This document shows, piece after piece, positions 23,601 to 37,600 of a stretch of 64,000 bases of DNA. Position numbers and translations under genes: made by a program. Under the pieces are notes generated by a model. The model saw only the letters and a program-made list of their open reading frames with translations, made no database searches and had not been told where the DNA came from. Location of the stretch: the NCBI GenBank assembly GCA_017562135.1, contig QEYB01001436.1, forward strand, positions 434,001-498,000, written 5' to 3'. This DNA comes from Dipylidium caninum. Lineage: Eukaryota; Platyhelminthes; Cestoda; Cyclophyllidea; Dipylidiidae. Each line of letters begins with the position of its first letter. Within the stretch, counting starts at the first letter, position 1.

Positions 23601-25164
23601 ACACCAGCCAAGGCCGTCGACAAGCGGAGGTCTGTGAATGCACAAGACCGCGCGCTCTGCAGCTCCTCCGCTTTCGAGTGAACATGGGTCGCATTAACGG
23701 TGAGGCTGGTGGCGGCAGAGTCAAATGGACGACGTTCTCGGTCATTCTTTGACCGGTGCGAGGGCCGGGCACGACTACCAGAGGCGCGATTTCGAGCGCT
23801 CCAACGGAGGTGAGGGAGAAAGAGCGTCCTCCGCGGGTGGCAGCCAGAAAAATGGGGACCAGGTGGAGCTTCCGCGGTGTCGCTCGGTTTATTGCCTGCA
23901 AAACCGGACAAAATACGAGTCAGTGGTGTCGGTCAGAGCCATTTAAGTTGGTGAAGGAAGCGTCCACGCAGAGGAGAACCCCCATTCCCCCCGGGCCGCC
24001 CTCCACTGAGGCCGCTGTGACGCTCAGCGCCCCTCGTTTTCTTCCAACTATTCGAGCCTCGAGCCTCCCCCACGCAGGCGAGTGCATCGTGTCTGTGGCG
24101 GACCGGAAGAAGGCAGAGCTGCTGGACGGAGTGGAAGTTGAGCGAGTAAAAGCCTTGTGGAAGACTCGTCGTCTCGGCGCGGCATGGGGAGGCGGTGGGG
24201 CAGACCAGGGGCCTCTGAAAGTGGCCCGAATGTTGTCGTGTGCGATTGCGTGCAGAGTGGAGGTTGGGCTGGTGTGAAGGTGCGGGAGACGGGGCGACGA
24301 CGATGTCTGTTGCGCCGGTAGCGTCGGTGGTGTAGAGGGTCTACTGCGGACTGAGATGAAGAAGTGGGGATTCGTTAAAAAATACTACTGAATTAATTAA
24401 TCAGCGACCTGTTGCAAAAGACAGTAATCTAGTTGAATTTGTGGCTACTGGATCGTGTCTGCGGTGAACCGAAAAAAGAAGGACGGCTGGAAGTGGAGCG
24501 AACGGAAGTTTGGTGGCCGAGAGGTGGAGGAAGAAGGGTTGTGCAATTCGTTGTCTCAACAAAGGAAAGGGCACTTTGCTCCTTTCTGTCGGGATGAGAT
24601 CTCAGCTAATGGGGACGAGGAGGAAGAGGAGAAGGAGGAGAGGAGGAGGAAGAGACGGAGAAGAAGAAGAAGAAGAAGAAGAAGAGGCGCAGGTGGTAGT
24701 AGGAGGCGTGGCGGGGCTTGTCGACAGCAGTTGCAGTGATGGTGGTCGGGCTGGTGGCGTTCCTGCGCCGTGAATCGACGGTGTCGGTGAGCACCGGGGG
24801 GCATCTGTGCCTCGCAAACGCGTGAGTCGAGTTGGACCATCGCGGCGGCGGGTGGAGGCACGAAGGAGCGTTGGCCGTATCCACGACGCCGAGGAGAGAA
24901 GCACAAGTGGCGGAGGTTGAAGAGGCCGCGTGGGCTGACACGCGGTGAAGTAGAAGTGAGGACGAAGGCGAGCGGAGGTTTCTTTTGTCGGCGAAAGGTG
25001 CACACCGCCTCCCCCACTTCGTCTTTGCTTTTCAACCAGCTCATTCGATGCCGCGCCGCCTCGCCGCCGCGCCACACCAAGGCGAAATGCGTCCTCCCTC
25101 CACTTATGCGCTTAATCTCTTCCCTCCTCTCGCCTCTATTCTCCTCTCTCCTTCGCCTTCGCCT
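20656..25164. other. Spacer between the inverted-repeat arms, no supported gene
   Basis: About 4.5 kb of mostly GC-rich DNA between the two arms. I recognise no transposase, reverse transcriptase or other domain in any frame. Visible content: CTCTC/CATCTC repeats at 21,092-21,150, two GTGAGTCACGAG words (AP-1-like TGAGTCA) near 21,021 and 21,259, and a GAA/GGA run at 24,615-24,690. The stretch near 24,360-24,460 is distinctly AT-richer. Confidence 0.65.
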
Positions 25165-27905
25165 TCGCATTTCCTCTCGCCTCCTTTCCTTCTCACCGCC
25201 TCCTCTGGTGAGGAGTGTCTTGCGAGAACAAAGAAGTTCGCTTCGACGCAGTGGAGGAGGAGGAGGATGTGCGTGTGCGTGTGCGTGTGCGTGTGCGTGT
25301 GCGTGTGAGTGTGAGTGTCAGCTGGAGCTGGAGCGGGAGCGGGAGCGGGAACTGGCGCGTCAGAGCGAGTGGGTGCGAGGGTGACGAGAAGGAGAGAAGG
25401 AGAGAAGGAGAGAAGGAGAGACGAGGAGAGACGAGGAGTGACAATGAGACCTCCTGGTGTCGCGTTGAAGGAGGGAATGGCGAGTCTCTTGTGAGGAGGC
25501 AGGGGGACAACGTCCCTGAGTCTCCTCCCGACGTCTGTGTGGTGTTTCGCTCTCCCCTTGCATGCTTCGGACGCCTCGAATAGAGGGGAGGAGAGGAGAG
25601 GAGAGGAGAGGAGAGGAGGCTGGCGCGGAAGTTGCTTGGCGCTTCACTCTTCGCCTCACCGACGGTGTCCCGCGTCGCGTTTCACTCTCAGCAGACAGTC
25701 GAGGGAGACGCGGTGGTCGGGCGCGTGGATGACCCGGTGGAGAGGTGGAGAGGAGGGAGAGGAGGAAGAGGAAGAGGAGGAGGAGGAGGAGGAGGAGGAG
25801 GACACGCGATGCCGAAGGAGACGACTGTCCGCAGCGGACACAGCGGTGGCAGTGAGGAGGTGGAGGCGTTGCCACCACGTCCGCTCTCCCTCCTCCGCCT
25901 CCTCCGCCGCCTCTCGCACCGCCACTCTGTCTTCCTTCGGTGATGGAGGCGTTTGCGCTGCTCGACTGCCTCATCGGCGGCGAGTGGAGGCGTGCGAAGC
26001 CGTCAACACAAGCGGCGTTGGTGAGACGCGCGCCGCGTAACGAGGCGTGTGTGTCAACGAAGCTGCTAATCCTCGGGGGATGGAAATGAGCTCGACTTCG
26101 TCGTCACTGGTGGCGGTGGTGGCGGTGGTGGACTCCCCCGCTGTCCATCTTCATCCCCAACCCCGCTTCCCATCACCTCTAATCTCCGCTTCCCCCTCCG
26201 CTTCCTCGCCTCCTCCTGCGCCTCCTCCTGCGCCTCCTCCTGCGCCTGCGTCACCCTGTCGTCATGGTTGCACTCGACCCTCGATCCTCGACCCTCGACC
26301 CTCGACCCTCGACCCTCGACCCTCGAGCATCACCCCCATCACCCCATAATCATCATCATTATCCTCAACAACAATAGCAGCAGCAGCAGCAGCAGCAGCA
26401 GATGCAGATGCAGCATCGCCTCGCGGCCGTCGTTTGGTGAGCTCCGCCCACTCACCGAGCGTGTATCGACACGCCTTGTCAGGTGGCTGATTGGCGTCGC
26501 CTCAGGGCCTCCTTCTCTCGGCCGACCTGACAGGTGAAGACGGCCGCCTCGCCTCAGGCAGCCCAACGGGGCGGGCGGAGGAGGCGGAGGAGGAGGCGAG
26601 GAGGAGGCGAGGAGGCAGAGGGAGACGAGACGAGACGAGACGAGACGAGACGAGACGAGACGAGGCGAGGAGAGGAGAGGGGAATTTGTCCCTGAACAAG
26701 TTGAACCGTCACCACACGAAGCCTTTCCTGGCGGGGCGTGTTGAGTGGCGTGCGAGTGCGGCGGCCAACCGCGTCAACGGGACTGGACGCTGCGAAGTCC
26801 CAGACGACCCACGCACCACGCACCACGTCCCACGACCCACGACCCACGACCCACGACAGACGAGAGGCGAGAGGCGAAAGGTGGCGGGTGCGGGCTGCAG
26901 GCTGCGGGCTGCGCGCTGCGAGCTGCGAGGTGGCAGTTGACGCGCTGGATGCTGGACGGAGGTTGGAGGTTGCTGCTGATGCTGCTGCTGCTGCTGCTGT
27001 TTCTTCACCCACTCGTGCGCGTGAATGTGCGTGGGTGTGCGTGTCCGAGTGTTGAAATTAATGGATTTGGACGATGCGCCGAGACGACGTTGGCGTGTGA
27101 ATGAACGATTGCGCCGAAAGGCGACAGATAAATTAGGCGTCTGGTCGTGCTGCGCACCGCTCCACCGCCTCACCGGCTCACCGGCTCACCGATTCAGCGG
27201 TTCAGCTAATCAACGAGGCTGTTGCGTTGTTTGCCACTCTCGCACCCGCTCTCATCCACCCCCATTCTGCCTCCGCGTGTGCAGCGCCCGTCGCCGTGTT
27301 GCACGTCAGGCGAGGCCTTCACCGCCTGGGGGCCTCCTCGTCGAGGACATGGACTTTCCTTGCCCCCTCCCCCTCCCCCCCCCCCCACGACGACGTCGTG
27401 CACATGTCGCGACGAGCACCGGTGTCATTGCTTCCCTTTCACCTCTGCCCAACCACCGGGTGGACGCCCGAGTGGACCGGGTGGACGCCCGAGACGACGC
27501 GACACGCGTGCAACTGCTTCCACTGCGTCCACGGCTTCCATCCGCGCCTCGAGGAAGAGTTGGCGATCGAGGGATCCGCCAAGTGGCGGTTGTGGGAGAC
27601 GAGATGGCGGGGGAGGGGGGCGCAGCCAGGACGACTGGGGACGCGAGTGGGGCGCCCCGAGGTGGCCCCAAAGCGGCTGACCAATCACGTGCGCGCATTC
27701 TCTGTGCTCCTCTCGTCCGACTTAATTGCCCCTCGCCTCGTCTCATTAGTTGACTTTGGCGGGACGAGGCAAACGCCCGCGTGTCTCGCATGGGACAGCC
27801 TCGCCTCCGCCGGCCGCCGTCAGTGGCGCCATCGACGACCTCGTCGTCGGCGTTCGTCTCCAACTCGTGTCACCTTCACTGGCCTGTCAGCCTCGCAAAT
27901 TGCAC
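25165..27905 (-). repeat. Right arm of the large inverted repeat
   Basis: Reverse complement of 17,755-20,655 at roughly 90% identity by eye, about 160 bases shorter mainly because the GGAGGC array is missing. Shared internal arrays: GTGTGC (25,266-25,310), GGAGA (25,388-25,425), CCTCGAC (26,278-26,326), CAG (26,380-26,405), GACGA (26,620-26,665) and CCACGACC (26,815-26,855). The outer end is near the CGCAAATTGCAC word at about 27,893-27,905, matching the left arm's GTACAATTTGCG. Confidence 0.9.
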
Positions 27906-29317
27906 ACTATGCCATCCCTTTCATGTCAGCCTGAGCTCGAGAACCAGGGGGGGGGGGGCCGAGATGAGGAGGCCAGTGGCTGATTTGGAAGATCCTCGGT
28001 CCGAACTCATCGCGACTCCTCCAGGACGCAGCGGGCCGCCGCTCATCCCTTCCGCGTGTCTGCTCCTCTTCCTCCTTTCCCCATTTCTTTTGACAATTAA
28101 CTCCTACCACCTTTCTCGTCACTCCCTTCTTCCCATCCCCCCTTCGCCTGCCCCGCGCAAAAAGCTGCGGGCAAACCGCGGTGTCGGCTTTGAAAACCCA
28201 CCAGTTGCGGCGGTTTCAAACACCGCGGGCACGGCGGAAGGGTTGTGATGGCCCGCGGCGGCACGGAGGCACACCGCCTGTCCATTTTAATTATCCGCTC
28301 CCCCTCCCCTCCCCTCCCCCGCCGGCCAACGCGACTGACCACCGGAGGATCCGCCGACGGCGGACGCGACTTCGAGGGCGGTGCACGAAAATACCCGGGC
28401 CGCTTCTCCGGCCTTCTAATTTTACCCCGCGGTTGAGTGAGTTTGTGGTCAATTAAATGGAGATTTGCTTGCTGGGTGGACGAAATGCCGCGCATTAGCC
28501 TCGTTTACATGAACAGCAGCGGCGAGTGGAGGGGACAGGGGCAGCGCTCCTCCTCCGCAGACTCTCCAGGCCGCTGCGGTCCCCGCCTGGTCGGACGGGC
28601 AGTCCTGCAACGCGCCACAGCCCCTCGGTGCGCCTCCGGGGTCCAAGGAGCAGTTCACCTCTTTCAAAGTGGCCGAAATCGGGGAGGAACTCAGCCCGAG
28701 TTGTGAGGAGCCGAACGAGGCATTCCCTGCAGAAGCTCAGGCCTCGGCTCGCGCTCCGACACCCTCACTGGCCGCCGTTTACCCACGCAGTCGCCAGATC
28801 GACGTCGGCCTCACGTCCACCCGCGCCTTTCCCAGTCCTGACCCACCGTCCGAGGCTGTGGAGCGCCTCGGGCAAGTGTGAGGCCTGACGTCCCACCTCC
28901 TGCCTGCCGACGCGGCGATCGGGGCGCTGAGACGTCCGTCCCACCCACCGGCCTCTCCGCGACCCAGCGGACACGAGGCCACGCAGGCGCCTCGGCCGCT
29001 CCTCGCCTTCCCGAGGCTCCGGGGCCTCCCACACCCCGCCTGGACGGGCGAACCGGCGGGGCCGTGCGGAACGAGGGCCACTTCATAAGGAGTCATGAGG
29101 GAGGAAAGCAAAAGTTCTTTTTCAATAAATTCCATAAAACTCGAAGAGAGGCGAGAGCGGAGGCGGTGGAGTGATCAGGGATGAGAAGAGCGGAGAATTA
29201 TTGTTACACAGACGGCTGATAACTCGGTTGGGGCGGAGGGGGAGGCGGAGGAGGAGGAGGAGGCGGAGGAGTCGGATACCCTGTATGCCAAGCCGACGCC
29301 GAGGGCGACGTCAGCGT
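27906..29317. other. Spacer and possible axin 3' UTR
   Basis: No coding exon recognised between the inverted repeat and the axin stop codon. Part should be axin 3' UTR (minus strand). Candidate polyadenylation signals on that strand are a variant AATAAT at 29,202-29,197 and ATTAAA at 28,291-28,286; neither is compelling. Confidence 0.5.
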
Positions 29318-29447
29318 CTACTGTTCCACCCGTTCCACCTTGGCTACCACTTTGCCCTCCCACAGCGGCAGAACGGCGTCATCGTTGGAGATCTCCTGGT
29401 GCACCACACCCGAGTCGAACTCGTCCGAGGTGGTCTTGAAGAAGAAT
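29318..29447 (-). CDS. axin: Axin exon 7: DIX C-terminus and stop
   Basis: The acceptor CACCAG precedes 29,447. The single base A completes the Arg codon begun in exon 6; then FFFKTTSDEFDSGVV and the final KVERVEQ before TAG at 29,318-29,320. Human Axin ends YYFKKVSDEFDCGVV...KVEKVD, so the C-terminus is complete. Confidence 0.92.
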
Positions 29448-32400
29448 CTGGTGGGGCGGGAAGAAATTTCGGTTAACCAAAGGCGACTGCTCGGACCGAG
29501 TCCGGCCGCGGGGGAACGCGCCGGAATCCAACTCCGCTGTCCTCGGCGACAACCGTGTCAGACAGCGGTGCTCCGAGCGCATTCCTGGAACGCGGCCTCG
29601 CCACTGTGGCCTGACAGTCGGATCGGACGCGCTCGCCAAATCACTAATGCGTCCGGGGCGGTGGGCGAACACCGCCCAGTCCGCCGCGCAAAGGCAAAAG
29701 TCGCCGGTTGTGTGCGTGTCGAACACTCCCCCGCAAGGACGGCGCTTGTCACAGCACCGCACCGCACCGCACCGCGTCGACGCGGTAAACTGTCAACCGG
29801 CCGAGGGAGAAATTGCCAACCGACCATTATCGCGTCGTCCGGGGAGAAACGGAAACTACCACCGTCACACACACACACACGGAGGCGGGACAGGACGGGA
29901 CGGGACGGGACGACGGAGCGAGTAGATTTTGTGCTTGTGTGAGTGTTTTTGTGACATTTAACAGCGGAGAACGTCAGACTGCTGTCACCCTCGCTTTCCC
30001 TGCCTCCCTCCTCGGGCCTACTCTCGGCTGCCTGGCTGTCTCACCACTACTCCCGCGGGGGTGTCCACCTGTCTGTCCGCCTCCTTCCACCGCTCCCCCG
30101 CGTCCGCTGTCGTCTCCGGAAATGTCAACACTTTTGGTGAGAAGAAAAAGAAAGGCGAAGAGAGGAGTGGGCGAATGGGGACATTTTGGCTTGGTCAACG
30201 GGCTGTGGCCAGGGCGAAACGGCGATTATACTTGGTCACCGACCTGGCCGCCGCTCGTCACACACCGACAATCTGTCAGTCCGGGCTGCAGACTCGGTTT
30301 TTAGGCCTCGTGTCGGCCCGCCCGTTTGTCGTTCGTCGTCCACACGTCCATTCATTAACCGCCGAATGTGGCCTGCCACTCATCGGCCCGCCGCCACGCC
30401 ACTCGGCGGAGGCCTCCCGACCCACCCACCGTCGTATTTCCGGCCAAGTCGGTTCCGGGAGAGAAGATGCTGAGACACCCGCCGGCCAGTCAAATTTTCG
30501 CCTCGTGCGCCTGTGCCGGTGCTGCCCGCACCTCCAGGTGGGCATCCACGGCCGCCCGACGGCGACTCAGTCTGGCGCCCTCGGCGCCTCCTTCCAGACC
30601 GCGACGCTTGAGGCGGGCGAGCGAGCGAGCCGCGGCGAAGCGGTTCGCTCCCGACTGAATGGCCGAATAGCCTTATTGGTTTAATTGGCAAAAACAAGGC
30701 CTTAACTCTGTCCCGCCCACTCCCGCCACTCGCTAAAGTCGGCAGGTTGGCAGGTGTGTTTGTGAGTGTGTGTGCGATTGTGTTTGCCAGTGCGGGTGCG
30801 GGTGCCAGTGTGCGTTATTTCGGCGGCCTGACACCCGCCGTTACCGCCGCCGCCGCCGCCGATGCCGATGCCGCCAGCGCTACAAGCGCTGCTATCGTCT
30901 TAGACTGCAACCGAGCGGCCACTTATGACAGCCGCCCGATTCGCCGTCTACTCAGGGACGCGAATTTGGGACCCCGTGACTTGCGAGTTAAACAAAGCGA
31001 GGAAATTCACTCGGGGCAGTCGAGCCGGTGCCAAGACGTCTGTCCTCCAAGAAAAAACAAACAACAGAGAGGAGTTCTCGGTGCGCGAGAGCGGCACAGG
31101 AGGAAGTGGAGGGACGAGCATTTCCACCGTCGCAAATAACGACGAGTCGGTGGGAACTGCGGACGTCGTTCGATGTATGGCAACGCTTATTTTGGGACGC
31201 ACACCAGATTCAACCGGCGATGACTCTTCGGCAGTTGGCAGACGTTCTTCCGCCACCTCGGTCGCCAGCAGCGCAGAAACGGCTGGTTAAAGCGGCTTTG
31301 GCAGGAGTCACTGCAACTCTCCCACGAGACGAGGGCACAACACGCCAACGGTGCTGCCACTTTTGTGCCAAATTCGGTCCCACCGGGAGGACTCGAATTC
31401 ACCGATGGCGCAGTTGGCAGCACCAGCAGCAGCGCGGCAATCACGCCGCTGTCACTCCTCTCCTGCCTCCTCCCTCGCGCCGCTGCCACCGCCGCTACTG
31501 CCGATGCCGCCGTTTTCACGTGTCGGCGAAATGACACAATCGCCGACGATGAGGCCAATGACGCTGTCGCGGCTCCTGCCATCGCGTTTGTATCTCTCGT
31601 GGGATGAATGAGGGCTTTGACAGCCGAGGCGGTTGTCAAGTGCGAAATTGAAGGGTGCGGGGTAGGCGGGCGATGGGTGGCGGAGCGAGAGAGCGAGAAC
31701 GAACGGTAAAGCCTCGTTGCGCGATAATGCGACGCAAGTGGCAGTGGCGGCAGCAGCAGCATCAGCAGCCGAGACGGCGTGTGCTGCCGAGGTCGTCGCC
31801 ACAACCTCGGGGCCCCGGTTTTCTAATTGCGCCTCCGGTTACCCGTGGAGTCGCATCCAACCCACACACATCTCCTCCGCAGTTTGTGCAAACTCATCGC
31901 AGGCTGGCGGGAAAAGTTAACGCCAGCGTAAAAAATGATCGCACGCCTTCCACGGAGTCGGACGATGTCCCAACCCGAGGGAGGAACTCGGCAAATCGCG
32001 GCTGATGCACCGCGTGAATCACCCTCTTCGCCCGCCGAATTGAGAGGCTTCGACGGTGGCGAAAACTCGACAAACCCGCGGTGTTGTTGAGGCTCGAGAC
32101 GGAGACGAAGAATTGTGAAGACAAAGGTAAGAGTGGTAATTAATAGAAATGGGAAAAAATGAGGGCGGGACGAATCTCTAACACTCGCATTGAAAGGAAT
32201 TGCCTCCACCGAAGTCAGGGAACTAAGGCCTTCCAAGATGCTATCGCACCGAGACTCCGCCGGCCAGTTCGCCAAGACGGAGGCGACGACGAAGACTTCC
32301 TTAACTGAACTGGTTGCCCGAGTTCTGCACTCCCCTGCCACGAGTGGCTTTGTCCCTCTGGACCCCAATAATACGATTGTTTACTGTCTCGGGCTTCCGG

Positions 32401-34599
32401 CCTTGTGACAAGTTCCAAGACCCCTTTGCTCGATTCTCATTGGACGCATACGATTACTCATTCTCAGCCAATCAGACAGTGTTTGGGGGGCGAGGGGCAC
32501 TTGTTGGGCGCGGAGAGGTCCTAAGGCGTCCCTTCTCTCCACCACTCGATGACGATGGTGTGGTTTGACATTTTTAAAAGGCTGCGACTGTCTTGCGTGA
32601 ATCTTCACGCCTCGGTTGAGAGAAATTTTGTGGAGGCGTTGGGGAGTTACAGTCAAATTTTCAATCGCCTCCAGCAAAATCATCCAGACTTTGTCTTCAC
32701 TGATGGGGATTTATAACGTATACATGCATCGTCCAACCCCATCCGGAGGTATTCGGGAGAGGATTTTTCGCCATTACTTACCAGAAAGGGATAAACGACC
32801 CACGTCACGTATTTGTGACGCAACAATAAAATGAGGAAAAACCGAGGGAGACATGGATGCATCGAGTCAATATAGGCTCATTTCAATCACTACCACTTTA
32901 CTTTCAGTCTAAATAAAACGCTGATTATTCGCCACCTATTTTTTCGCAAAATCCGCCACTGTACACAAGCACCAGTGCTACGAATGATGACGCTGACAGC
33001 TCAAAAAAAAACTCAGGCATCAATTAAGATGAGACATTTAGAGGAAAAAACCCAATCAAGCCACTGTCATTTTTGGCATTCTCTCTCTCTCTCTCTTATG
33101 CCTTGTTCTCATCCAAAGGACAAAAAAAGCACAAACCACCAATCAAATTGTGGGTGGAGACAAAGAGAGTTCGAGTCGAGGGGAAGACAAAAGCCTCGTC
33201 CTCCCCCCTCCCCACCCCCACACGCCAGTGGACTGTAATGCCTCTGCGTCTTTGTTGCGAGGAGACACAATGACAGACATCAATCTTGAGGAGAGAAGAG
33301 AAGGGAAGGGAAGAGGAGAGTGGGAGAGCGAATGAGAAGAGGAGAACAGTGGCCGCGACGATGAAACACCGTGGCGTGCTTCAATTAATCGGAGCCTCCA
33401 AGGTCGTCAAGACGGTGATCACGTCTCCTCGCCCGTGCCCACGTCCCCACCCCCCAGCGACGACGGGATGGGTGAGAAGATCGGGAGGGGAAGAAGGACT
33501 CACCGGAAGAGGCCCTTTTTGGGGACGAGGTGTTTGAACTGTCCGAGGGTGATGACATTCGAGGGCCACTGACTGCGATAGGGCACGGGATCGTCGCAGA
33601 GGTAGTAGCCAACCACCAGGCCGTTGGCGCCGCTGGCTGGCGATGAGGTACACCTGGACGAGGAAGAAGGCAATTTTGAAGTGCTCCGACTCGGAGGCTC
33701 CGAGGTGGAGAGCGGGAGGCGATTGAGGGAAAGGCGCCAGGTCGCAAAACGCCGCCTCTCCTCTCCCCTCCCTCGCGACTCTGGCAGTTGCCTAGGCAAC
33801 TTCGCCTTCCCTGGCCGTCAATCGTGTCATCGGAGGCCGCCTACGAGGAACTAACAGAAATGCCCGAGGCGGACGTCGCCGTGGGGTCGAGCCGTTCACC
33901 ACAGGGACGGTGGGAGTTTCATGCTCGGCTGCGTTGTCCCGCTTCCGTCCGCCGCCCTGCGTGACCGTCTCCTCGGGAGGCGGAGGAGAGAGACCACGGC
34001 GAGGCCTCGTGTCCGCTTCCCTCAGCGCCCGGCCATTCATTGTCTTCTTCTGCCGCGCAACCAGTCAGTCAGAGAGCGCGCCGCCAAGAAGACGAGAACA
34101 CAGAGCCATGGGAGGAAGGAACAAAAACATTCGCGTTCCTTCTCCTCCTCCGCCTTTTCTTCTTCCTCTCCACTTCCTCCTCCTCCGCTCCACCTTCTCT
34201 CGACCGGCTCTCCCCTATCATTCACTTGAGTGTTAGCAGTAGGGAAAAAAACATCAAAGGGGACGAGAGCGGCGTCGGTCGTCACGGCTTTTTGTCATCT
34301 TCTTCTCTTTGCACAGAACGAATAGACGAGGGAGGGAGGGGGAAAAAAGGAGACGAGAGCGAAGGCGCTAATCTAATTAATTATTCACTGTCGTCGCTGG
34401 CTGGCAACGACGCACCGATGCCTCTCGACCGAGTCCACTCACCGAGGCTGGTGTCGGAGCGGGCCAACGTCGGCCAGGCGGGTGTCGGTGACCGGCTGAC
34501 GGAAGTCGAAACGCGCGGATGAGTTGGTAGTGGTGGTGCTGGGTGGAGAGGCGGACTCTTGGAGCAGTGGAGGCTGAATACAGTCGTCCTCCACCTCGG

Positions 34600-34630
<31 letters not shown>

Positions 34631-37600
34631 CGCTGACGGTGCCGCCACCACCGTCCGCCCTGCGGCTGCCGCGGCTTGCGACGTCGCCTTCCCGACGGCG
34701 TCGGCCCGAGGTCGCAGGGAAGACGAGGCGACTCCATCGCCTCCGCTGCAACTGCTGCTCGTGGGCGTGCGGTCGGCCGAGGTGTCCCAAATGCGAGAGC
34801 AGTGGTCCTCGAGTATGGCCTGGAAGGAAGACGGAAAGGTGAAGAACGGCTGTCCACTGGGTGTTCAGTTCAAACCGGGACTTTGGCATCCCCGCCCCCT
34901 CACCATTCCGGGGTGGCTACCTGAACTCGGTCTACCGAGTTTCCACGTCAACAAGCCTATTTGGCTGAGATCTTGCCACAAATAAGCGGGCAAAGAGGGA
35001 CTTAGGGGTAAGTTACTGGAAAGTTCCAAGGGCCACAGGCCCTCGTACGCCTCTCCGTCCATTTGTCCGCCCATCCAGGATTCGGTGAGCCGTAAGCACA
35101 CTTAAACGCCTTTCCACGAGGAGAAAAGACCCTTCTTCCTCCCCAGGTCGATGCCGATTTCCAGGGGGAAAACAGCTGCCAGTGTGTGTCTGGGACTTGA
35201 GGCAAACGTTACAGCTAGACCCGATCGGTTGTCGCGGGTTGTTCGGATGAAGGAGGCTTTGAGGCCCACCGATGACACTCCGCATGGCGGCGCTACGTGG
35301 ATTAACCTTCGAGGCCGCATGCACATCAAGTCGCGACATGGATCTCAAAGCCAATTTTTCGCTTCTGGCCCTTTTAAGACACAATGGGTGAAGCCTTCGG
35401 TCGCTTTGAAGGCGACAAATCGGAGAAATCGCGGAAGAGGAGAAGAGCTTTGGCGAACTCGGGTCCATTTCTCGGTGGTCGGGGAGCCTCTGCCACGAAA
35501 GAATCACATTAAACCGGGACAGAGGGGGACGGGACGGGGAGTGGGGCCGCCGAACCTCCACAACCGTCTCCGATGAAGGGGAGGAATAAACAGAAGTCAA
35601 TTAATTCTCCTCATTGCCCACCTCGAGGGAATGGGACATGATTCACCCGTCTACGGATATTCAACACCACACAAAACTCCGGCCGACCTCAATTTCGACC
35701 AGAGAAGGAGACGGAGAAGTGTCAGCCAAATCGGACGAAATTTCAACCATGCCTGTGCGTTTTCCTCCACCGACACCCCAAAACATCCACACTCGCAAAC
35801 ACGCGAGACGTGCATAGGAGGGGCCTGTTAACACATGAGAACAGAGTAAGGCATAAATCACCTCACATTGACAGTGTGGGAACCTCCGACACGATGATGT
35901 CCACTCCAGGCAAAGTGTTCGTGCACGCGATTGTTTCAAGAGAAGGGAATTCGCCTCAACCCCTTGGCGATTTTGTGTGTTTGTCGCCGGAGAGAAGTGG
36001 GGGGACAGGAGAGTGAAGGAGGCCGGTGCCACGGCGACAGAACGGACATGCGCCTCGTGCATGGGCCCCAGTGGCTGAGTCGTCCCAAATCTGATTGGTG
36101 ATTGGCTTTACAAGCCGTTGAATTTGGCGCCATTGATTGGTTAAATTTGCCTGACACCGCGTTTTGATTGGCTGAGTGAGAGACACTGTGTAGTGCCCCG
36201 CACATCCGCCCTCAGGCCTGCTCTACCGCCACCTTCCTGACTGATTCCGTCTTTCCGAACTTCTTCTAACATTGTCTCACAAAAAAACATTTTTGTCTCG
36301 ATTTTTTCTCCTCTTTAAGACGGCACCATAGACCTTTCGCTTGCCTCTTCGCGCCTCAGGTCAAAAGCGTTTCAAGTCGCGCATACTCTACGACGTCTGT
36401 GGGGAGGACACCGTCGCATCAACAAAAATGGAGGCTGCTGAGTTGCATGGGACCGTGAAAGAGCGGAATGATGGTCTCCATTCTGCCGTGACGACTCAGC
36501 GAGCCGAATTTGTTTGCCTCCGCCACCGACCACTCCCGCCGTGGCGGCACTCTGTTCAGACAGACAGAGGAGTCACACCCTCTCGTGTACCAGACATTGT
36601 TAAAGTTAGTGGTTCAAGAAAACGCCTCTTCCCGCCCTGTCCGCACAAAGTGGGCGTTCGGGATGCACGAAAAGTCTTCAACGATTTTTTGGGGAAGAAT
36701 AATTGGGAGAAGGGACAGACTTTCCACCTAAGCGTCGTTCGATTTGATTCATGAATTCGCTCGGAAATTGTCCAAAAAAAGTCAACAATGAAGCACAAAC
36801 CTGGGCATTGTCTCCCTGTTGTGCGTGCTGGACCCTGGCAGCAGCCAACAGACGATCTGCCCAAGGTCGTTGAAGGACTGAGGGCTTCGTCGTTGACGTC
36901 GAAGCAGCTGTAGTAGTCGTCGTTGTTGTTGTCGACGTCGACGACGGTGCCACACTCAAATTCGCCATCGCCGTAGAGATGTTCGTCTCCGAGCTGTCGA
37001 CGGTTGTCGAGGGTGGCAGTTGGGCCCTCGTGGTTGAAGCCGTCTCTGACTTCGTTTCCGTTTCAGGCTTCGCGTGGTCCGCAGTCCTCGTGGCGACTTC
37101 CCTCTCCTGACCTGTCTCCGGGGCCTCCGTGGTCTCCCTGCCTTCCTCGTCGTTGCCAACCTGGGGAAGAATAAAAAGTGTGGGTGATCAACTCTGCTTG
37201 AGTCACTGTCTCTTAAAATCTGCTTGTGACTCATCGAAGGCGTGTGCGGACGTTTTCACGGGCTGAATGACGAGAAGTGTCGCTGTCAACGCTGCTGAGG
37301 GGCCGAGGAAATTGGCCACCCAGGCGCACATAATTTAAAAACCTTTGTGGAAAGTAAACAGACATACCTGAAATTGATCACATCCAGTAGCTCTCATGAG
37401 TCCTCCTTCCTGCTCACTGACAAAATACCTGTCCGAGAACGAGAAGTATTAGCAGGAAGAGAGAGGGGAGAGAGGAGACAAGGAATCACCTCCCCGCACA
37501 TCCCCACCCCCTTCTTTTTCCTCTCCGCTCTAACCCATGTTCTCGTTGCCTCATGCGCATGAACCAATCGCCTTTTCCGCCTGTCATGCAGGTCTGGCAC

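Noticed and set aside
17755..27905. Inverted repeat as an assembly artefact
   Set aside because: Arms differ by many substitutions and by the GGAGGC array, which is unlike duplicated contig sequence; not excluded without long reads.
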